A stretch of DNA of 62,000 nucleotides, from assembly GCA_963575745.1 (NCBI GenBank), contig CAUYUJ010014322.1:1-62000 (forward strand), given 5' to 3'. Made by a program: the position numbers and the translations under genes. Position 1 is the stretch's first letter. The number at the start of each line of letters is the position of its first letter. Of the stretch, positions 11,011-23,562 are shown piece after piece. This stretch comes from Prorocentrum cordatum (Eukaryota; Sar; Dinophyceae; Prorocentrales; Prorocentraceae). The notes under the pieces are model-generated. The model was not told the DNA's origin, ran no database searches, and saw nothing but the letters and a program-made list of their open reading frames with translations.

Positions 11011-14000
11011 AGCCTCTGCCTGCGTATTCTGCCGGTCCCCCTTCGCCCCCCTCATTCTCTCCCTCTGCCACCTGCCCCTCCTCCCGCACCCCCCCGCACC
11101 CCCTCCCACCCGTGTCATCAGTGTCATCATGTATTCTCCCCGTCTTCGGATGCGACGGCGTCCCTGGTCCAGCATTTTGCGATGTTGCGTGCTCCTCCAC
11201 GTCGACGACCAGGGCAGCCCGTTTCGGCGTCGCTCCCGGATGATCGGAGGGGCCACGCGAAGCGCCCACAATAAATAGAGCGCGGAAGACGGCGGGCGGC
11301 GGAGGAAGAAAAGAAGCGGGGATGCGCGCTTGCGCGAACCAAGCGCCAGTCGCAGCAGAAGCCGCCGACGTCTGAATCGTCTGGGCGACCGCTCGGCAGG
11401 AGAAAACAACGGCAGCTACTTGCGCTGGCCATCTGCATCACAGTGACCCCTCCTCATGGCTGTCCGATTCCTCTGACGCAGCCCGCCCTTCCGCCCGCCA
11501 CTGTCGCCCCCCTTCCTCCGTCGCCTCGCGGCCCTCCCCGCCCGTCGTTTTGCCCCCATCCTTCCCGCCCCCATCACTCCCCTAACTCCGCGAAGCGTCG
11601 AGCGTTCACTAGTTGCTCCTGGAGAGCTCGGTCGGGCGCTCGCCCCCCTTCGCTCTCGGATGGGTCGGTCGGGGCAAGGCTGGACGCACTGGGCTTCGCC
11701 TGGTCCTCGCGCGGGCCGCTCGCAGAAGCCGGGCTCGGGTTCGTCTCGGTCGCCTCTGTCGTGCACCAGTCGGAAGCAGGGGGGCCGATGTCGCCCTCTC
11801 CATGGATCTGCGAGAGCTCTGCTTCGCGCGGGTTCCTGTCGTCCTCGTCGCCCCCTGTCGACCCCTGGCCAACCGACTTCCCGATGCCGCGCGCTGCTCC
11901 GGGCGCCGCCCCCGTCGGCCGGCCCGAACGTTAATCTCGGACAAGGATGGGGACAAGGGAAATCAAATAATGAGATAAGAAGTGATCGATGGGGAGAGAG
12001 GACGAGGGACGGGCCAAAAGGAGCGGGCGGGATGGGCATGGAGGACATCGGGGGCGGGATGAGAGAGGATGCGTAATAGAATTTTGAATCAAGCGTTCGC
12101 CCGTCTTCATCGCGGCCACCATTGATGACGAGCAGTTGAAGGCCCTGGGTAGAGAGTAAATCGGGAAGCGCGCGGGTCGCAGATGCTTGCGGCGGCCCCT
12201 GCGGTGCTCGATCACCAGGCAACATCGCTGGCCCCCGAATGCACTGGGCCGCCCCCGAGGCCAGAGCAAGCACATCACATTCCGAAAATACACGGGGATC
12301 GATGTGGCCATATTTGCGGCCCCCACCTCGGGAAGTTCGCAATGCCCACGCCCCCCATCAGAGCTGCCTGAACAGAGCCACGCGCCCTAGGGAGGGAACG
12401 GATAAGTTTGCTGAGTTCCTGGTTTGTCAGGTCTCCGCTCATCTTAAGAACGCGTGGTATAGTCGAACCACAATGCTGCGGCCTGGGAAGCACATGGGCA
12501 ATGCAGATGCGAGATGTGATCGAACGGCGACAGCACGGCCGAAATGATACCAGCGTTGGATGGGAGCGAGGGAAAACGCTGCACGTGCAGCACGCATCGA
12601 ACGAGGTCGGGCGGGAGCGGGCGGTCGGCCGGGGATGGGGGGCGGGCGAGATTGACGCGGGGGGGGATGTGCGCGATAGCGCGTGAATCTACGATGCATA
12701 CACTATAGATTTGTCGCGTCGTTCGTGCAACGATGCACATGCTCCCGCCCTCGGCATATTAGTAGCCGATTGCCCGCGACACAGCTGCGCGATGCGCCCT
12801 CTGAAACATTACGCGCGCAGCCCCCCCCCCCCCTTAAAAATCATGCGATGCCAGGGTTAGCGATTGAATCACCGACGATGTCGTCGCCGATGTCAACGCG
12901 ATGACGTTGAGATGACATCAGAGCTCGCCGGCTCGGTCGACTGTCAGCGTCAGTTGTAAGCGCCGGCATTTGTTGCGAGACCGCATTCAGATGTCGGCGC
13001 TGTCTGTTCCCAGAACGTCCCAAGTCAAGCGCGCAATTATGGTTCCAACTGCCGCCGCCACATAGATTGGACCATACGGCCCCCCTCCCGCTTCGCGATG
13101 TGCGAAAGCGGCTGGGTGATGAGGAATGCCGAGGGGCGGGGATGAGGTGGTGAAGGAGTGGGATGCAGAGGCTGACGAAGTGGAGTAGTTCACATTAACT
13201 GAAATCGCATGCAACAGCAATCTCACGTCGGAAGCACGGGAGCAGGCGCGAGCTTGCCAGTGCCCAATAGGAGAGCAGCGTGCAAGTCCGACGTCAGTCC
13301 CTCCACCCTTCTACGCCTATCATCGCCCCACTCTCAATTCCTCATCATGGTCCTACATCCACCGCCCGCCCCCGTCATGATTCCACGAAGGGACCACGAA
13401 TTCGAGCTCGTCAGCGCCAAACTCTCGATGAGTTAGCTGCCGAGCTGGAAAAGCCCTCGCAGACAATTCGAGCGAACGCAAACGTGAACTCACGCTGGCA
13501 CCGAGCAGATGATTTCATCTGCGCATGCTTGCCCACAACCCAAGCCTTCTTGACAGCCATAGCGCGGGCGGCCTTGCGTGACTTGGCTGTCTCTCGAAAC
13601 AAACGAGCCGACTGTCGCAAACCACCCAATATACCCACTGCGTCGCAATGGGACACACAGGGCACACTGGCCGCGTGAGCTGGCCAGGGGTGCGTGGAGT
13701 TCGTCGGGCTTCATTGAGCATCCGCCCCATCCACCAATCCATAAACCTTGCGGCTAATCCCGCGCGAACGAATTGCTGACCTCATTGACGGAACTATGGA
13801 TAACGAAGAAAGCAGAGGCTGCTCGCACGTAACGCGCAGTTTGCGCATCGATGCCACGAACATAATATATGACCTTCTGGAATACTGTTTACAACGATCG
13901 CCTCCCCCATCCACCCCCGCTCCCAATCGCTCAGCTCGCGCCCCGCGCTCCACCCCCTCCCATCGTTGCGCTTCCACCTGGCATTTCCAAATCGGCTTAC

Positions 14001-14395
14001 CCCCCGCGCCCCCGCGAGCCCCGTTTCAGGCCAGGGGCGCTGGGCCGGCCAGGAGATTTGCATCACGCGCGTCGGCCCTGACTGGGTCACCCATCACGTT
14101 CTCTAGCGATCGCTGCGCGCGGCCACGAGATATCCACAGGAATAAAGTGCATGGCGGTCAGAGGTGCACCGCGCCAGTCTCCACCAAGGTGGCCAGAACA
14201 TACAGCGCGTAGAGAACGCCCACCTGGACGGTGCGCAGTCGACCACATCCAGAAACATAAGTTTAACACTTTGGATTTAGGCTCGCGGCGAGGCTGCCCC
14301 GAAAACACTTCAAATCAGTACCAACACAAACGACGACTAACAAAATGCGCTCGCATTCCCAGAACAAGGACGGCGCCCCTCTGACGAGGAGCAGA
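11011..14395. other. no recognised gene
   Basis: Mixed GC-rich and neutral DNA. A minus-strand stretch near 12120-12340 (KYGHIDPRVFSECDVLAL and LPDLLSTQGLQLLVINGG) looks weakly coding but matches no family I know. A cluster of ATGTC/ATCGC motifs at 12882-12925 belongs to the dispersed palindromic family described elsewhere in this list. A run of 12 C lies near 12824. Confidence 0.5.
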
Positions 14396-14397
14396 AG

Positions 14398-14530
14398 CAG
14401 GAGAGGGCTTTGAGGGTCATGAGGGAGAAAGTGGCGTTGCACGTCGGCAAGGCGGAGTACGACGCCCAGGCGCGGTTGTTGAAGCAGCACAACTATGGGG
14501 CCACGATCCTCGTGAGGGGTGCAACTCAAT
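14398..14530 (+). CDS. short coding-like fragment running into the 89-bp array
   Basis: A plus frame reads ERALRVMREKVALHVGKAEY, then DAQARLLKQHNYGATILVRG, and ends at a TGA (14548-14550) inside the first unit of the tandem array. The stretch before the array has ordinary amino-acid composition and is not repeated, so the array may have grown from the end of a real coding sequence. There is no homology that I recognise, and the start is not determined. Confidence 0.25.
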
Positions 14531-16350
14531 GGCCCGCGGCCGCCTTGTGAACCCTGCCACTGGCGCTTTCGGCGGAGCTCCCCATGGGGCCACGATCCTC
14601 GTGAGGGGTGTGCCGAAGCGGCCCGAGGCTGCCATGCGAACCCTGCCACTGGCGCCTTCGGCGGAGCTCCCTGTGGGGCCACGATCCTGGTGAGGGGTGT
14701 GCCGACATAGCCAGAGGCCGCCATGCGAACCCTGCCACTGGGGGCTTCGGAAGAGCTCTCTATGGAGCCACGATCCTCGTGAGGGGTGCGCCGAAATGGC
14801 CCATGGCCGCCATGCGAACCCTGCCACCGGCGCCTTCGGTGGAGCTCCCTATGGGGCCACGATCCTCGTGAGGGGTGTGCCGAAATGGCCCGAGGCCGCC
14901 ATGCGAACCCTGCCATTGGCGCCTTCGGTGGAGCTCCCCATGGGGCCACGATCCTCGTGGGGGGTATGCCGACATGGCCCGAGGCCGCCACGCAAACCCT
15001 GCCACTGGGGGCCTTCGGTGGAGCTCCCCATGGGGCCACGATCCTCGTGAAGGGTGTGCCGAAATGGCCCGACGTCGCCATGCGAACCCTGCCGCTGGGA
15101 CCTTCGGTGGAGCCCCCCATGCCCGAGGCCGCATGGCGAACGCTGCCACTGGGACCATCGGTGGAGCCCCCTATGGGGCCACGATCCTCGTGAGGGGTGT
15201 GTTGCAATGGCCCGAGGCCGCCATGCAAACCCTGCCGCTGTGACCTTCGGTGGAGCTCTCTATGGGGCCACGATCCTCGTGGGGGGTGTGCCGAACTGGC
15301 CCGAGGCCGCCATGCGAACCCTGCCACTGGCGCCTTCGGTGAAGCTCCCTATGGGGCCACGATCCTCGTGTGGGGTGTGCCGAAATGGCCCGAGGCCGCC
15401 ATGCGAACCCTGCCACTGGGACCTTCGGTGGAGCTCCCCATGGGGCCACGATCCTCGTGGGGGGTGTGCCGAAATGGCCCGAGGCCGCCATGCTAACCCT
15501 GCCACTGGCGGCCTTCGGTGGAGCTCCCCATGGGGCCGCGATCCTCGTAAGGGGTGCGCCGAAATGGCCCGAGGCCGCCATGCGAACCCTGCCGCTGTGA
15601 CCTTCGGTGGAGCTCCCCATGGGGCCACGATCCTCGTGAGGGGTGTGCCGAAATGGCCCGAGGCCGCCATGCGAACGCTGCCACTGGGACCTTCGGTGGA
15701 GCTCCTTATGGGGCCACGATCCTCGTGAGGGGTGCGCCGAAATGGCCCGAGGCCGCCATGCGAACGCAGCCACTGGAGCCTTCGGTGGAGCTCCCCATGG
15801 GGCCACGATCCTCGTGAGGGGTGTGCCGAAATGGCCCGAGGCCGCCATGCGAACGCTGCCACTGGGACCTTCGGTGGAGCTCCCCATGATGTCACGATCC
15901 TCGTGAGGGGCGTACCGAAATGGCCCGAAGCCGCCATGCGAACCCTGCCGCTGCGACCTTCGGCGGAGCTCCCAATGGGGCCACGATCCTCGCGAGTGGT
16001 GTGCCGAAATGGCCCGAGGCCGCCATGCGAACGCTGCCACCGGGACCTTCGGTGGAGCTCCCTATGGGGCCACGATCCTCGTGAGGGGTGTGCCGAAATG
16101 GCCCGAGGCCGCCATGCGAACGCAGCCACTGGAGCCTTCGGTGGAGCTCCCCATGGGGCCACGATCCTTGTGAGGGGTGTGCCGAAATGGCCCGAGGCCG
16201 CCATGCGAACGCAGTCACTGGAGCCTTCGGTGGAGCCCCCTATGGGGCCACGATCCTCGTGACGGGTGTGCCGAAATGGCCCGAGGCCGCCATGCGAACG
16301 CAGCCACTGGGGCCCTCGGTGGAGCTCCCTATGGGGCCACGAAACGCTGC
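14497..16350. repeat. 89-bp tandem repeat, about 21 units
   Basis: Units begin GGGGCCACGATCCTCGTGAG at 14497, 14586, 14675, 14764, 14853, 14942, 15032, then 15175, 15264, 15353 and on every 89 bases to 16333. One unit (about 15121-15174) has lost roughly 35 bp. Divergence between units is a few percent. As 89 is not a multiple of 3, each unit shifts frame, so the long frames on both strands here are by-products of the array. Confidence 0.95.
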
Positions 16351-16364
16351 ACTGGGTGGGTGAA

Positions 16365-16445
16365 ACGCAGGGAAGAGGGGGAGGAGGGAGGAGGGAGGGG
16401 GGAGGGGGAGGGAGAAAGGAGGGAGGAGGGGGGAGGAGGAGCGGG
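16365..16445. repeat. GGA-rich purine tract
   Basis: Purine-only GGA/GGGA sequence immediately after the 89-bp array. Confidence 0.8.
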
Positions 16446-16919
16446 AGCGGCGGGAACGCGGGGCACCGTTTCTTCAAAACGAGGACCCAACACCACAGGA
16501 TGGTTGGGGAAAAAAAGGCCTCTCGAACCGGAGGCGATGGGCGAAGATAGCGAGCAACCGAAGGAGGGCGCTGAGGCTCTCGTCCAAAAAACAATCGCCT
16601 GTCCACGGCGATCCACGCAACTCCACCCTGAGAAAAATTCGCGCTTAAATAATGTAGAGCTGCGTGTACTCACTGCGCGCATCCCCTTCAACGCGCACCC
16701 TCCATATCTCACCTGTCCTTCCTCGCACTATAATACCCCATGCATCCGCATCATTGCCTCTCCCTCTCTCGTTCATTATTTCCTTCCCTTCATCTACAGT
16801 CTTGAGTGCCATTTGCATACGCACACGAACAATCAAATGTGTACACGTGAGTGCATGCGCGTGCGTATGTGCGTTTGTGTGTGCTTACATGTATTTACAC
16901 ACAAGAATAGTTGCCGTGC

Positions 16920-17460
<541 letters not shown>

Positions 17461-17689
17461 CTCGCTGCTTGGCTGGCTCTATCCCTCTCGTCGCCCGCCT
17501 CCCAATTTGCGCAGAAACTTCATCGCCGCGCATCACCCGATCGCCTATCATCCCCGTTCACGCACCGACCCTCGCCCCGCCCCCGCCACCGGCCCCCTGC
17601 GGGGGGCGCGCGCCACTGGGCCCAATCAGTCGGGGGCCGCGGGCTGGTCGCGCTGCGATTCGCAAAGGAACGCGCGCACTTGCGATCAA

Positions 17690-17755
17690 GTTCTCGCGAT
17701 GTCATCGGGCACGTCATCTGACATGGCATCGCGATGGCACCCCGATGACGCGCGT
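17690..17755. repeat. CATCGCGATG palindromic motif cluster
   Basis: Contains TCGCGATGTCATCGG and GGCATCGCGATGGC, members of a dispersed family built on the 10-bp palindrome CATCGCGATG. Confidence 0.6.
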
Positions 17756-17884
17756 TCCCCAGGCAGCGAATCCCCCCCAGTGGCGCGCGCGCTCCTCCGA
17801 AGACAGATGAGCCGTTAATGTATGCGCGCGGCATTAGATGCAGGTGAACATGGTCCATTATTCAGCGTGCCACTATCTCTCTCA

Positions 17885-18060
17885 ATATGTATATATACAC
17901 ATTATCTATACCGGGCGAAATAATTAGACGCGCAGGGCAGGAGCGAAGGATGCCGCGGGGGGGGATGAGCGAGAGAGACAGGACCAGGTAGATCCATATG
18001 TGCATATATATATATACATACATATACATATACATATATACATATATATATATATTATAG
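17885..18060. repeat. TA-rich microsatellite
   Basis: ATATGTATATATACAC near 17885 and TA/CATA repeats at about 18004-18058. Confidence 0.85.
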
Positions 18061-18299
18061 GAAGAGATGCGATCGGACTACGAAGAGTGCAAAAGAAATT
18101 ATTCGGGCGCGAGACGGGAGGACGATGGAAGGGCCATGGACGATCGGGCACGGGCTAGACAGGGGGGGGGGGTCTATCGGAACATTGGGATGCGGTATGG
18201 GATCCAGAGGAGATCGGACTTGTTTCTACATGTTAGAAGACATGAAACCGCGCTAGAGCGCGAACCGAAACGCCGATAGCTAACGACCACAACACTTAT

Positions 18300-18718
18300 A
18301 AGCACTGGGGACGCCCCCGCCCCCCCCCCCCCCCCGCACAAGTCGCACACAGAAGAGCACCCCTGGTAGCGCCCCTTTTTTTCCGTCTCGCTTGGCGGGG
18401 CCGACGTTGCCACCGCCGCCCCGCCAGGAGGAGGAAGGGGGGGCGGAGGGGAGGGGGGGGGGAGGGGGGGGCGAGGGCGAGGAGGAAAAGGAGGAGGAGG
18501 GGGACAGGAGATGGGGAGGAAGCCGAGGACGAGGAACGAGGAGGAGGAGGCGGAGGCGGAGGGGGCGGAGGGGAGGAGGAGGAGGAGGTGGATGACGAGG
18601 GGCCAGGGGGAGGGCGCGCATTCTAGGCGCGGGGGAAGGGGATTGTAAACTACCGTAGCATCGAGTTGGAAGGCGAATGGGGCGAAGAAGTGCAACGCGG
18701 CGGCTGGGAAGGGGGGAT

Positions 18719-18759
<41 letters not shown>

Positions 18760-18800
18760 CGAGCGCGAGGCGGGGGCGAGGGCGGGGCTGGGGGCGGAGT
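18300..18800. repeat. G-rich tract with a run of 39 G
   Basis: G/GGA-rich sequence over about 400 bp, including an uninterrupted run of 39 G at 18721-18759 and a run of 17 C near 18318. It is potentially G-quadruplex-forming. Run length may be unreliable because of sequencing error. Confidence 0.9.
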
Positions 18801-18849
18801 CAGAGGGGGGAGGAAGGATAAAGACAACACGACGACAATTACTGTGAAC

Positions 18850-20560
18850 CCTGCCAGCCTGGATGGTGGACTGCTTCTTCTTACCTAGCATCTTCGGCGC
18901 GAGACTGCCTAGACGCTGATCATGGGAAATGTTGTTGTTGCCCTGCCAGACTTGGAGCTCTGCAGATATTCGTCTGACTCCCATCTCTATGATCTGGGCC
19001 GCAGCGCCCGAGAATCGCCACGCGCTGGGTAACACAACCCCCCCCGCACACGCAGAAATATACAGAATTGTGGGCCCGAAGCACAGACAGTGGAATTCAT
19101 TCACAGCAAGGTCGGCGCACGCGGATGCGGCGAGCCGCATCATGTCGAAAACCGGGTACCTGTGAGAAACAGGATCCAAGGACTTGCGCCCGTGCCTGCT
19201 GGTCCTCCAGGGCGCGCAGGGCAGCTATGTCCATCATCGTGCCTGATGGCCCCACGCGGTCTCCGACGAACAGCTGCACGCCGCATGCCACATTATCCAC
19301 GATCACCAGTCTGCCTGACAACGGTTGTTTCTGATCGGGCTTGCGCCACCTCAAGACGCGTAGCAGTGCCTGGTGGTCGTCGGTCGTCCTCAGGAGGAGC
19401 GCGACCTCGCGGCGCCTGCGCGATGCGTCGCAGCCAGCTACGCTTGCGCAATTGCCATTGCATGCCCGTCGCATAATGAATGGGATTTGCCAAGACACAA
19501 CGCGCAGAAATGACACGCAGAAACTGTGCTGTTCCAGGGGCTAATTCCTAATGGCTTGGCGCGCTCTGCCCAGCCCCCCTTGACGCACACGAATGCTGAT
19601 GTGTATGAGAGGCGCGGGGCGCCCAATGCGTTTTGTCCAACCGGGCATGATGGGTCGCAGTCGCGCCCGTCGCGCAGGGTCTGCGGACGCACGCCTGTCG
19701 CCACGGCTTGAAACATCAATCGGGCAGCGGCGCGATGTGGAAACATGCTGCACCAGCCTTTGCAGCCGCACATGCACGCGTCAGAGCAAATTAGATCGGT
19801 GATAAATGCCGACGCATCGAGAATACATTTATGCACCAGACCCCTAAGACGGAGTCGTTTTTGCCAGCCGCAGGCTGGCGGACATGTACCCCATCTAAGT
19901 AGTGCGCCACGGGCACGGGTCGCTGCCCGCGCGCTTTCGCCGCCTCGGCCACCACAGGGTGACCCTCGTAGACAGGGAGGTCCACGACTGTCTCGCCGAT
20001 ATCATCTGACGCCCCGTCAATGATTAACAGCAAGAAGGGGCCGGCTACAAGTTCGTCTTCAATAGAGCCCCATACGCACCGCGCAAGGATATGACTGGTC
20101 GTTCTCGCCGCAGCCCTGTTGATATTGAATGGCGCCGGGATCGTGATGAGGCGGCGTGGCTGTGGCATGACCCTGTCGAGCAGAGCCCGGCACTTGCCCA
20201 ATCGATGCCCTGGCGGCAGCGCGCGCAGGGACAACGCAGCTCCAGGCGCACCAGGTGCGGTTGCAAAGTTGCAGGCTTGCGCCAACTCCATCGCGCTGAG
20301 CTTGGCTGTCGAATAAAGTCTAAGCAGGAGTTGCAGCAGCTTGCGCCCGGCATCTCGTTCTGCCTGGGTGCTCGCGCCACGGCTGCTCACGCGCGCAGGC
20401 CTGCAGTTTCGAAGGGGCCCGCGCAGTTGCCCGGGTGGCACGTCCACCTGCTGGCCACCGGGGCACTCGAGACAAATTGTTGCGGGGTCAGTGGTGGCGC
20501 GCAGTTCACGCGCGTTGATGGCGCGGAGATGCGTTCAAGATGTCGGCGTCGATGGCGACG
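18850..20560 (-). pseudogene. broken copy of a dinoflagellate multicopy ORF family
   Basis: Four successive minus-strand frames read as one protein. Part 1 (about 20560-19800) has TICLECPGG, then KLLQLLLRLYSTAKLSAME and DDIGETVVDLPVYEGHPVV. Part 2 (to 19438) has CGCKGWCSMF, an FVCVKGGWAE motif and SACHFCALC. Part 3 (about 19440-19160) has RRREVALLLRTTDDHQALL and GDRVGPSGTMMDIAAL. Part 4 (to about 18850) has VNEFHCLCFGPTILYISACA and LAPKMLGKKK. I recognise this order (CLEC, GCKGWC, KGDWAE-like, PC..C, GDRxEPS, HxLHLGP-like) from a large dinoflagellate family of unknown function, probably mobile. No database was checked. Frameshifts lie near 19800, 19440 and 19160. The conserved Cys pairs suggest metal binding. 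Confidence 0.6.
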
Positions 20561-20599
20561 GTTCTGACGGCGACGAAAATAGCACGACATGACGAGGGG

Positions 20600-21230
20600 G
20601 CGCAGGGAAGATGAGGGCGAGGAACAACATGATTAAGAGCGCGGCAGAGGACAGCACACAGCAGGAGAGGGCACGGAGCGCCAGGGCGCTGAACGGCAGG
20701 CGGGGGCAGTTGTGAAAAAGAGAAGGGGAAAGAGGGATGGCGCGGAGTGGGCGCGGGCACGGCGGCGTCGGAGGCGAGAAGGCGGTGGCGGAGTGGGACG
20801 GGCAATAGGCGCAATCGAGGACGATCGGCACACGTAGCACGCGCGCGAGGACGAGACGGGGAAAGAGAACATAACAGTAGGGCCAGCGGACACACACACC
20901 TTCCGACGCGGCGGTCCTACCAGTATAGCACAGGCTGTTGCCGCCAACCAGATGCCCACACCCTGCAAGCACATCGAGCATCCTCTAGGCTGACGGGCAG
21001 GCTGTCACATCGGACGGGGTTTCTGGCCTGGCAACGCATTGGGCCTACGGGCCGGGTCGTTTTGGGAGCCGGAGTCGGCGCCATGTTGTTATGATGCTGG
21101 CTTGGGACGTGCGGGCAGGCATCTTCTATGTGAAGCGCGAGGTACCCTATGTTGCGATAAGTTAGTTGCTTGTGTTGTCGTGTGTGTATATGTGTGTTTT
21201 GCGTGTATGCAAACATTGATCGTGCGATGA
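20600..21230. other. no recognised gene
   Basis: GC-rich, then TG-rich sequence around 21180-21210. There are short open frames on both strands and none is convincing. Confidence 0.5.
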
Positions 21231-21369
21231 AATCTCATGTTCCCATATACGATGATAGCCAGCGCACGGAATGTTCAATACGTATGTCACGCCAACTATT
21301 TGATCATACGCGTTGCACCAGGCTCGGGCAACAACCAACACAGGGCAGACTCCTGCCATGCACAACCAC

Positions 21370-21683
21370 GAGCAGGTTTCACCATGCAAGCGATCGCTTC
21401 GACCTGCGAAAGCTGCGCCAGAAAGTACGACTCGAGCGACATCAACGCGGAATCGAGCGAGGTCTGCGATGCATCGTTTGTGCGTGTGTTTGATCGACCG
21501 AGTCCGATAGTGGGCAGCTCGTTCCGCAAGTCTGCTGCCCCCGCAGGCGGGGAAACCTGCGCGCGGGCTCGGCGCGTGCGCAAACTTGAAGTCACCGGTC
21601 AAATAATGCGGCTCGGCCTGCCACGGCGTCGCTCCACAAGCTCTCCTCAGCAAACAGAGCAGCACATGTCACCGCGTGGATGA
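21370..21683 (+). CDS. possible Cys-rich coding fragment
   Basis: A plus frame reads TMQAIASTCESCARKYDSSD then SSEVCDASFVRVF and ends at a stop after SPRG (21681-21683). The C-x2-C and following Cys could be half of a zinc-binding site. Composition is balanced and AT/GC use is ordinary. The opposite strand is also open, so the strand is not certain. No family is recognised. Confidence 0.2.
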
Positions 21684-21749
21684 CAGGTCAAGCGCAGAGT
21701 CGACCAGCACACGCAAAAACACAGGAAATTACCGCGCGCACAGGCCACA

Positions 21750-21975
21750 GCGCATGTCATCGGGATGTCCTCGGGATGTCATCGGGACATCATCGTCACC
21801 GGATGTCGTCTGCGCGCGCGGGGCCACACTTGCAAACCCGAGGCATCGGCACCAAGCCAGATAAAACACATGGTATCGACGATGCGTCACCAGGCGTCAC
21901 CGGGCGTCACTGGGTGTCACCGGCATCGCGATGGCATCGCGATGTCGTCGCGATGCCATCGGCATCGTCGCTGAA
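21750..21975. repeat. CATCGCGATG / ATGTCATCGGG motif cluster
   Basis: Two blocks. At 21753-21810 ATGTCATCGGG-type units recur about every 11-12 bases. At 21885-21972 a GTCACCGGGC series leads into three CATCGCGATG-like palindromes in a row. Same family as 17690, 23457, 27660 and 30846. Confidence 0.75.
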
Positions 21976-22269
21976 TTTTCCAAGCCCAAACAACAAAAAC
22001 AGCCAGGACCAAATCGCACCCCTCCTACTCCGCAGAGTGAGCGCAGTTGCTTTCACGACCCCTGGTCTGAAAACCAGCGTCAGCATCAAAGAATCAGATG
22101 ACATCATGGTTTGCCCGCGCACGCGCCAGCCGCAAAACCAAATCGAATGCCAACTAGGCGCTGACGCTAGAACAACCAAACGAGGTCGCACTGCAACCAA
22201 CCCCCGCGGGAAGCATTTCGACCCGGTCAAAACTATACGACGCAGACCCCTGGAACCAAAAACTCAGCC

Positions 22270-22515
22270 CTACTCGGCCGCCTTCACTTTCTTGGTCTTG
22301 CGGGCGCTCCCCTTCTTCTTCTTTCTCTCGGAATCGCTATCAGGGTCGGGAAGGGACTTGATCCGCCCGATCGCCGCCAGCCTGTCGCAGATCTTGGCGA
22401 CGCGACTGGGCGGGGGAACGACGTCCCTCGGCAGCTCCAGAGCGCGCGCGAGCTCGCTCTCGCCCGCGGTGTTCCTGAACTTCGCGACGCTGCCACCAGC
22501 CCCCGCGACGAGCTG
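22270..22515 (-). CDS. probable C-terminal exon, unknown protein with basic tail
   Basis: The minus frame runs from an AG near 22515 through VAKFRNTAGESELARALELP and SRVAKICDRLAAIGRIKSLP to SERKKKKGSARKTKKVKAAE and a TAG stop at 22270-22272. It has balanced composition with a lysine-rich C-terminus that would suit nuclear localisation. It is downstream on the same strand of a series of coding-like blocks, so it may be the last exon of a spliced gene. Family unknown, and the acceptor site is a guess. Confidence 0.5.
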   Translation of the reverse strand, partial: QLVAGAGGSVAKFRNTAGESELARALELPRDVVPPPSRVAKICDRLAAIGRIKSLPDPDSDSERKKKKGSARKTKKVKAAE

Positions 22516-22777
22516 GCCGACCAAGGGGCCCCTGGCACGAGGGGGGCGGGATGGGCGAGGGGGCGGGATGGGAGGCGGCGCAGCGGTGGAAGGAGGGCGA
22601 GGCGGAGAACGATGAGGACGACGAGATGCACGCGCACGCGAACACGGAGGAGTGGACTCTCGAGCCCTGATTGCATCGACCCTAGCGCGTCGGCCCTGGA
22701 CCCAATCGACAACCCCTCAAGTGTCACGAGTACTGGGTTTCGTTCGATCGACGATGATTCAGTTTCTCGGTTGATGG

Positions 22778-23290
22778 TTAATTTTCCGCATGCCCCTCGG
22801 CCGGCTTCGCCTGCCCACCCGCGTCATCGACCGACTTCGCCCTCTTGCGGCGGCGACATTGGCAGCGTGCATCATCGCCGTCAGTAGCGCCAGCACCAAC
22901 GCCTGCAGCAGCGCCTGCAGCCGCGCTGCCCTCAGCCGCAGCACCACCCCGTGGATGGGGCAGAGGATTGCATATACATCATCCACCCATCCCCGTCCTC
23001 ATCATTACCCTCATCATATCACCGTTCCCCCTTCCTCCTCCCCCTCCTCACCCACCCCCTCATCTTCCCCCGCAATCTTCCTCGGGCCCTAGCGTTATTT
23101 CTTCCCGCCAGCCCTCCCGCTGCCAACGCTCCAGTTATCATTCCTACTGGCTGCCTCGCCATCCCCATCATCTCCATCTGCTCCGGAGTCCAAGCGCGGA
23201 GCGCATCCTTCAGACTCGTCGGCAGCGACGTCTGCACGCCGAGCTTCTTGGCCAGCAGAATGGCCCGGCTCGCGCAGGCCCAACCGCTGC
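22778..23290 (-). CDS. probable exons, unknown protein
   Basis: Two blocks on the minus strand. The upstream one (about 23290-23102) reads WACASRAILLAKKLGVQTSL then TPEQMEMMGMARQPVGMITG. The downstream one (about 22935-22778) is Ala/Gly-rich, then CQCRRRKRAKSVDDAGG, ending at a TAA (22778-22780). CT-rich and TCATCA-rich DNA between them looks intronic. Two separate terminal stops (here and at 22270) mean that either two genes or alternative ends are present, or one block is not coding. No family is recognised. Confidence 0.4.
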
Positions 23291-23456
23291 CCCGCGGCCC
23301 CGACCCCGCGACGCCCCCACCCCCGACCAGGGGAGGGGAGATCAGACAGAATGAGCGTGGAGGATGACGACGGGGAGGAGGAATACCATGACGACGACGA
23401 GGAGGACCTGGAGATAAAGCAGACACGAGGACCGAGACGATCAGGGGTAAAGGCCG

Positions 23457-23562
23457 GTGCGTCATCGCCGCGTCGTCGACGTGTCATCGCAGATGTCATC
23501 GCCGTGTCATCGCGATGACATCTGCGATGGCATGGCGACGACATCGCGATGGCATCCATATT
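23457..23562. repeat. palindromic CATCGCGATG cluster
   Basis: About 105 bp of GTCATCGC/GACATCGCGATGGC units. It includes a perfect inverted repeat with 15-bp arms at 23488-23502 and 23512-23526 (CGCAGATGTCATCGC and its complement) and a 9-base spacer. The whole block is an imperfect palindrome. Confidence 0.85.

Noticed and set aside
14497-16350. regular repeat array considered as CRISPR
   Set aside because: Units are contiguous with no unique spacers, and the context is eukaryotic.
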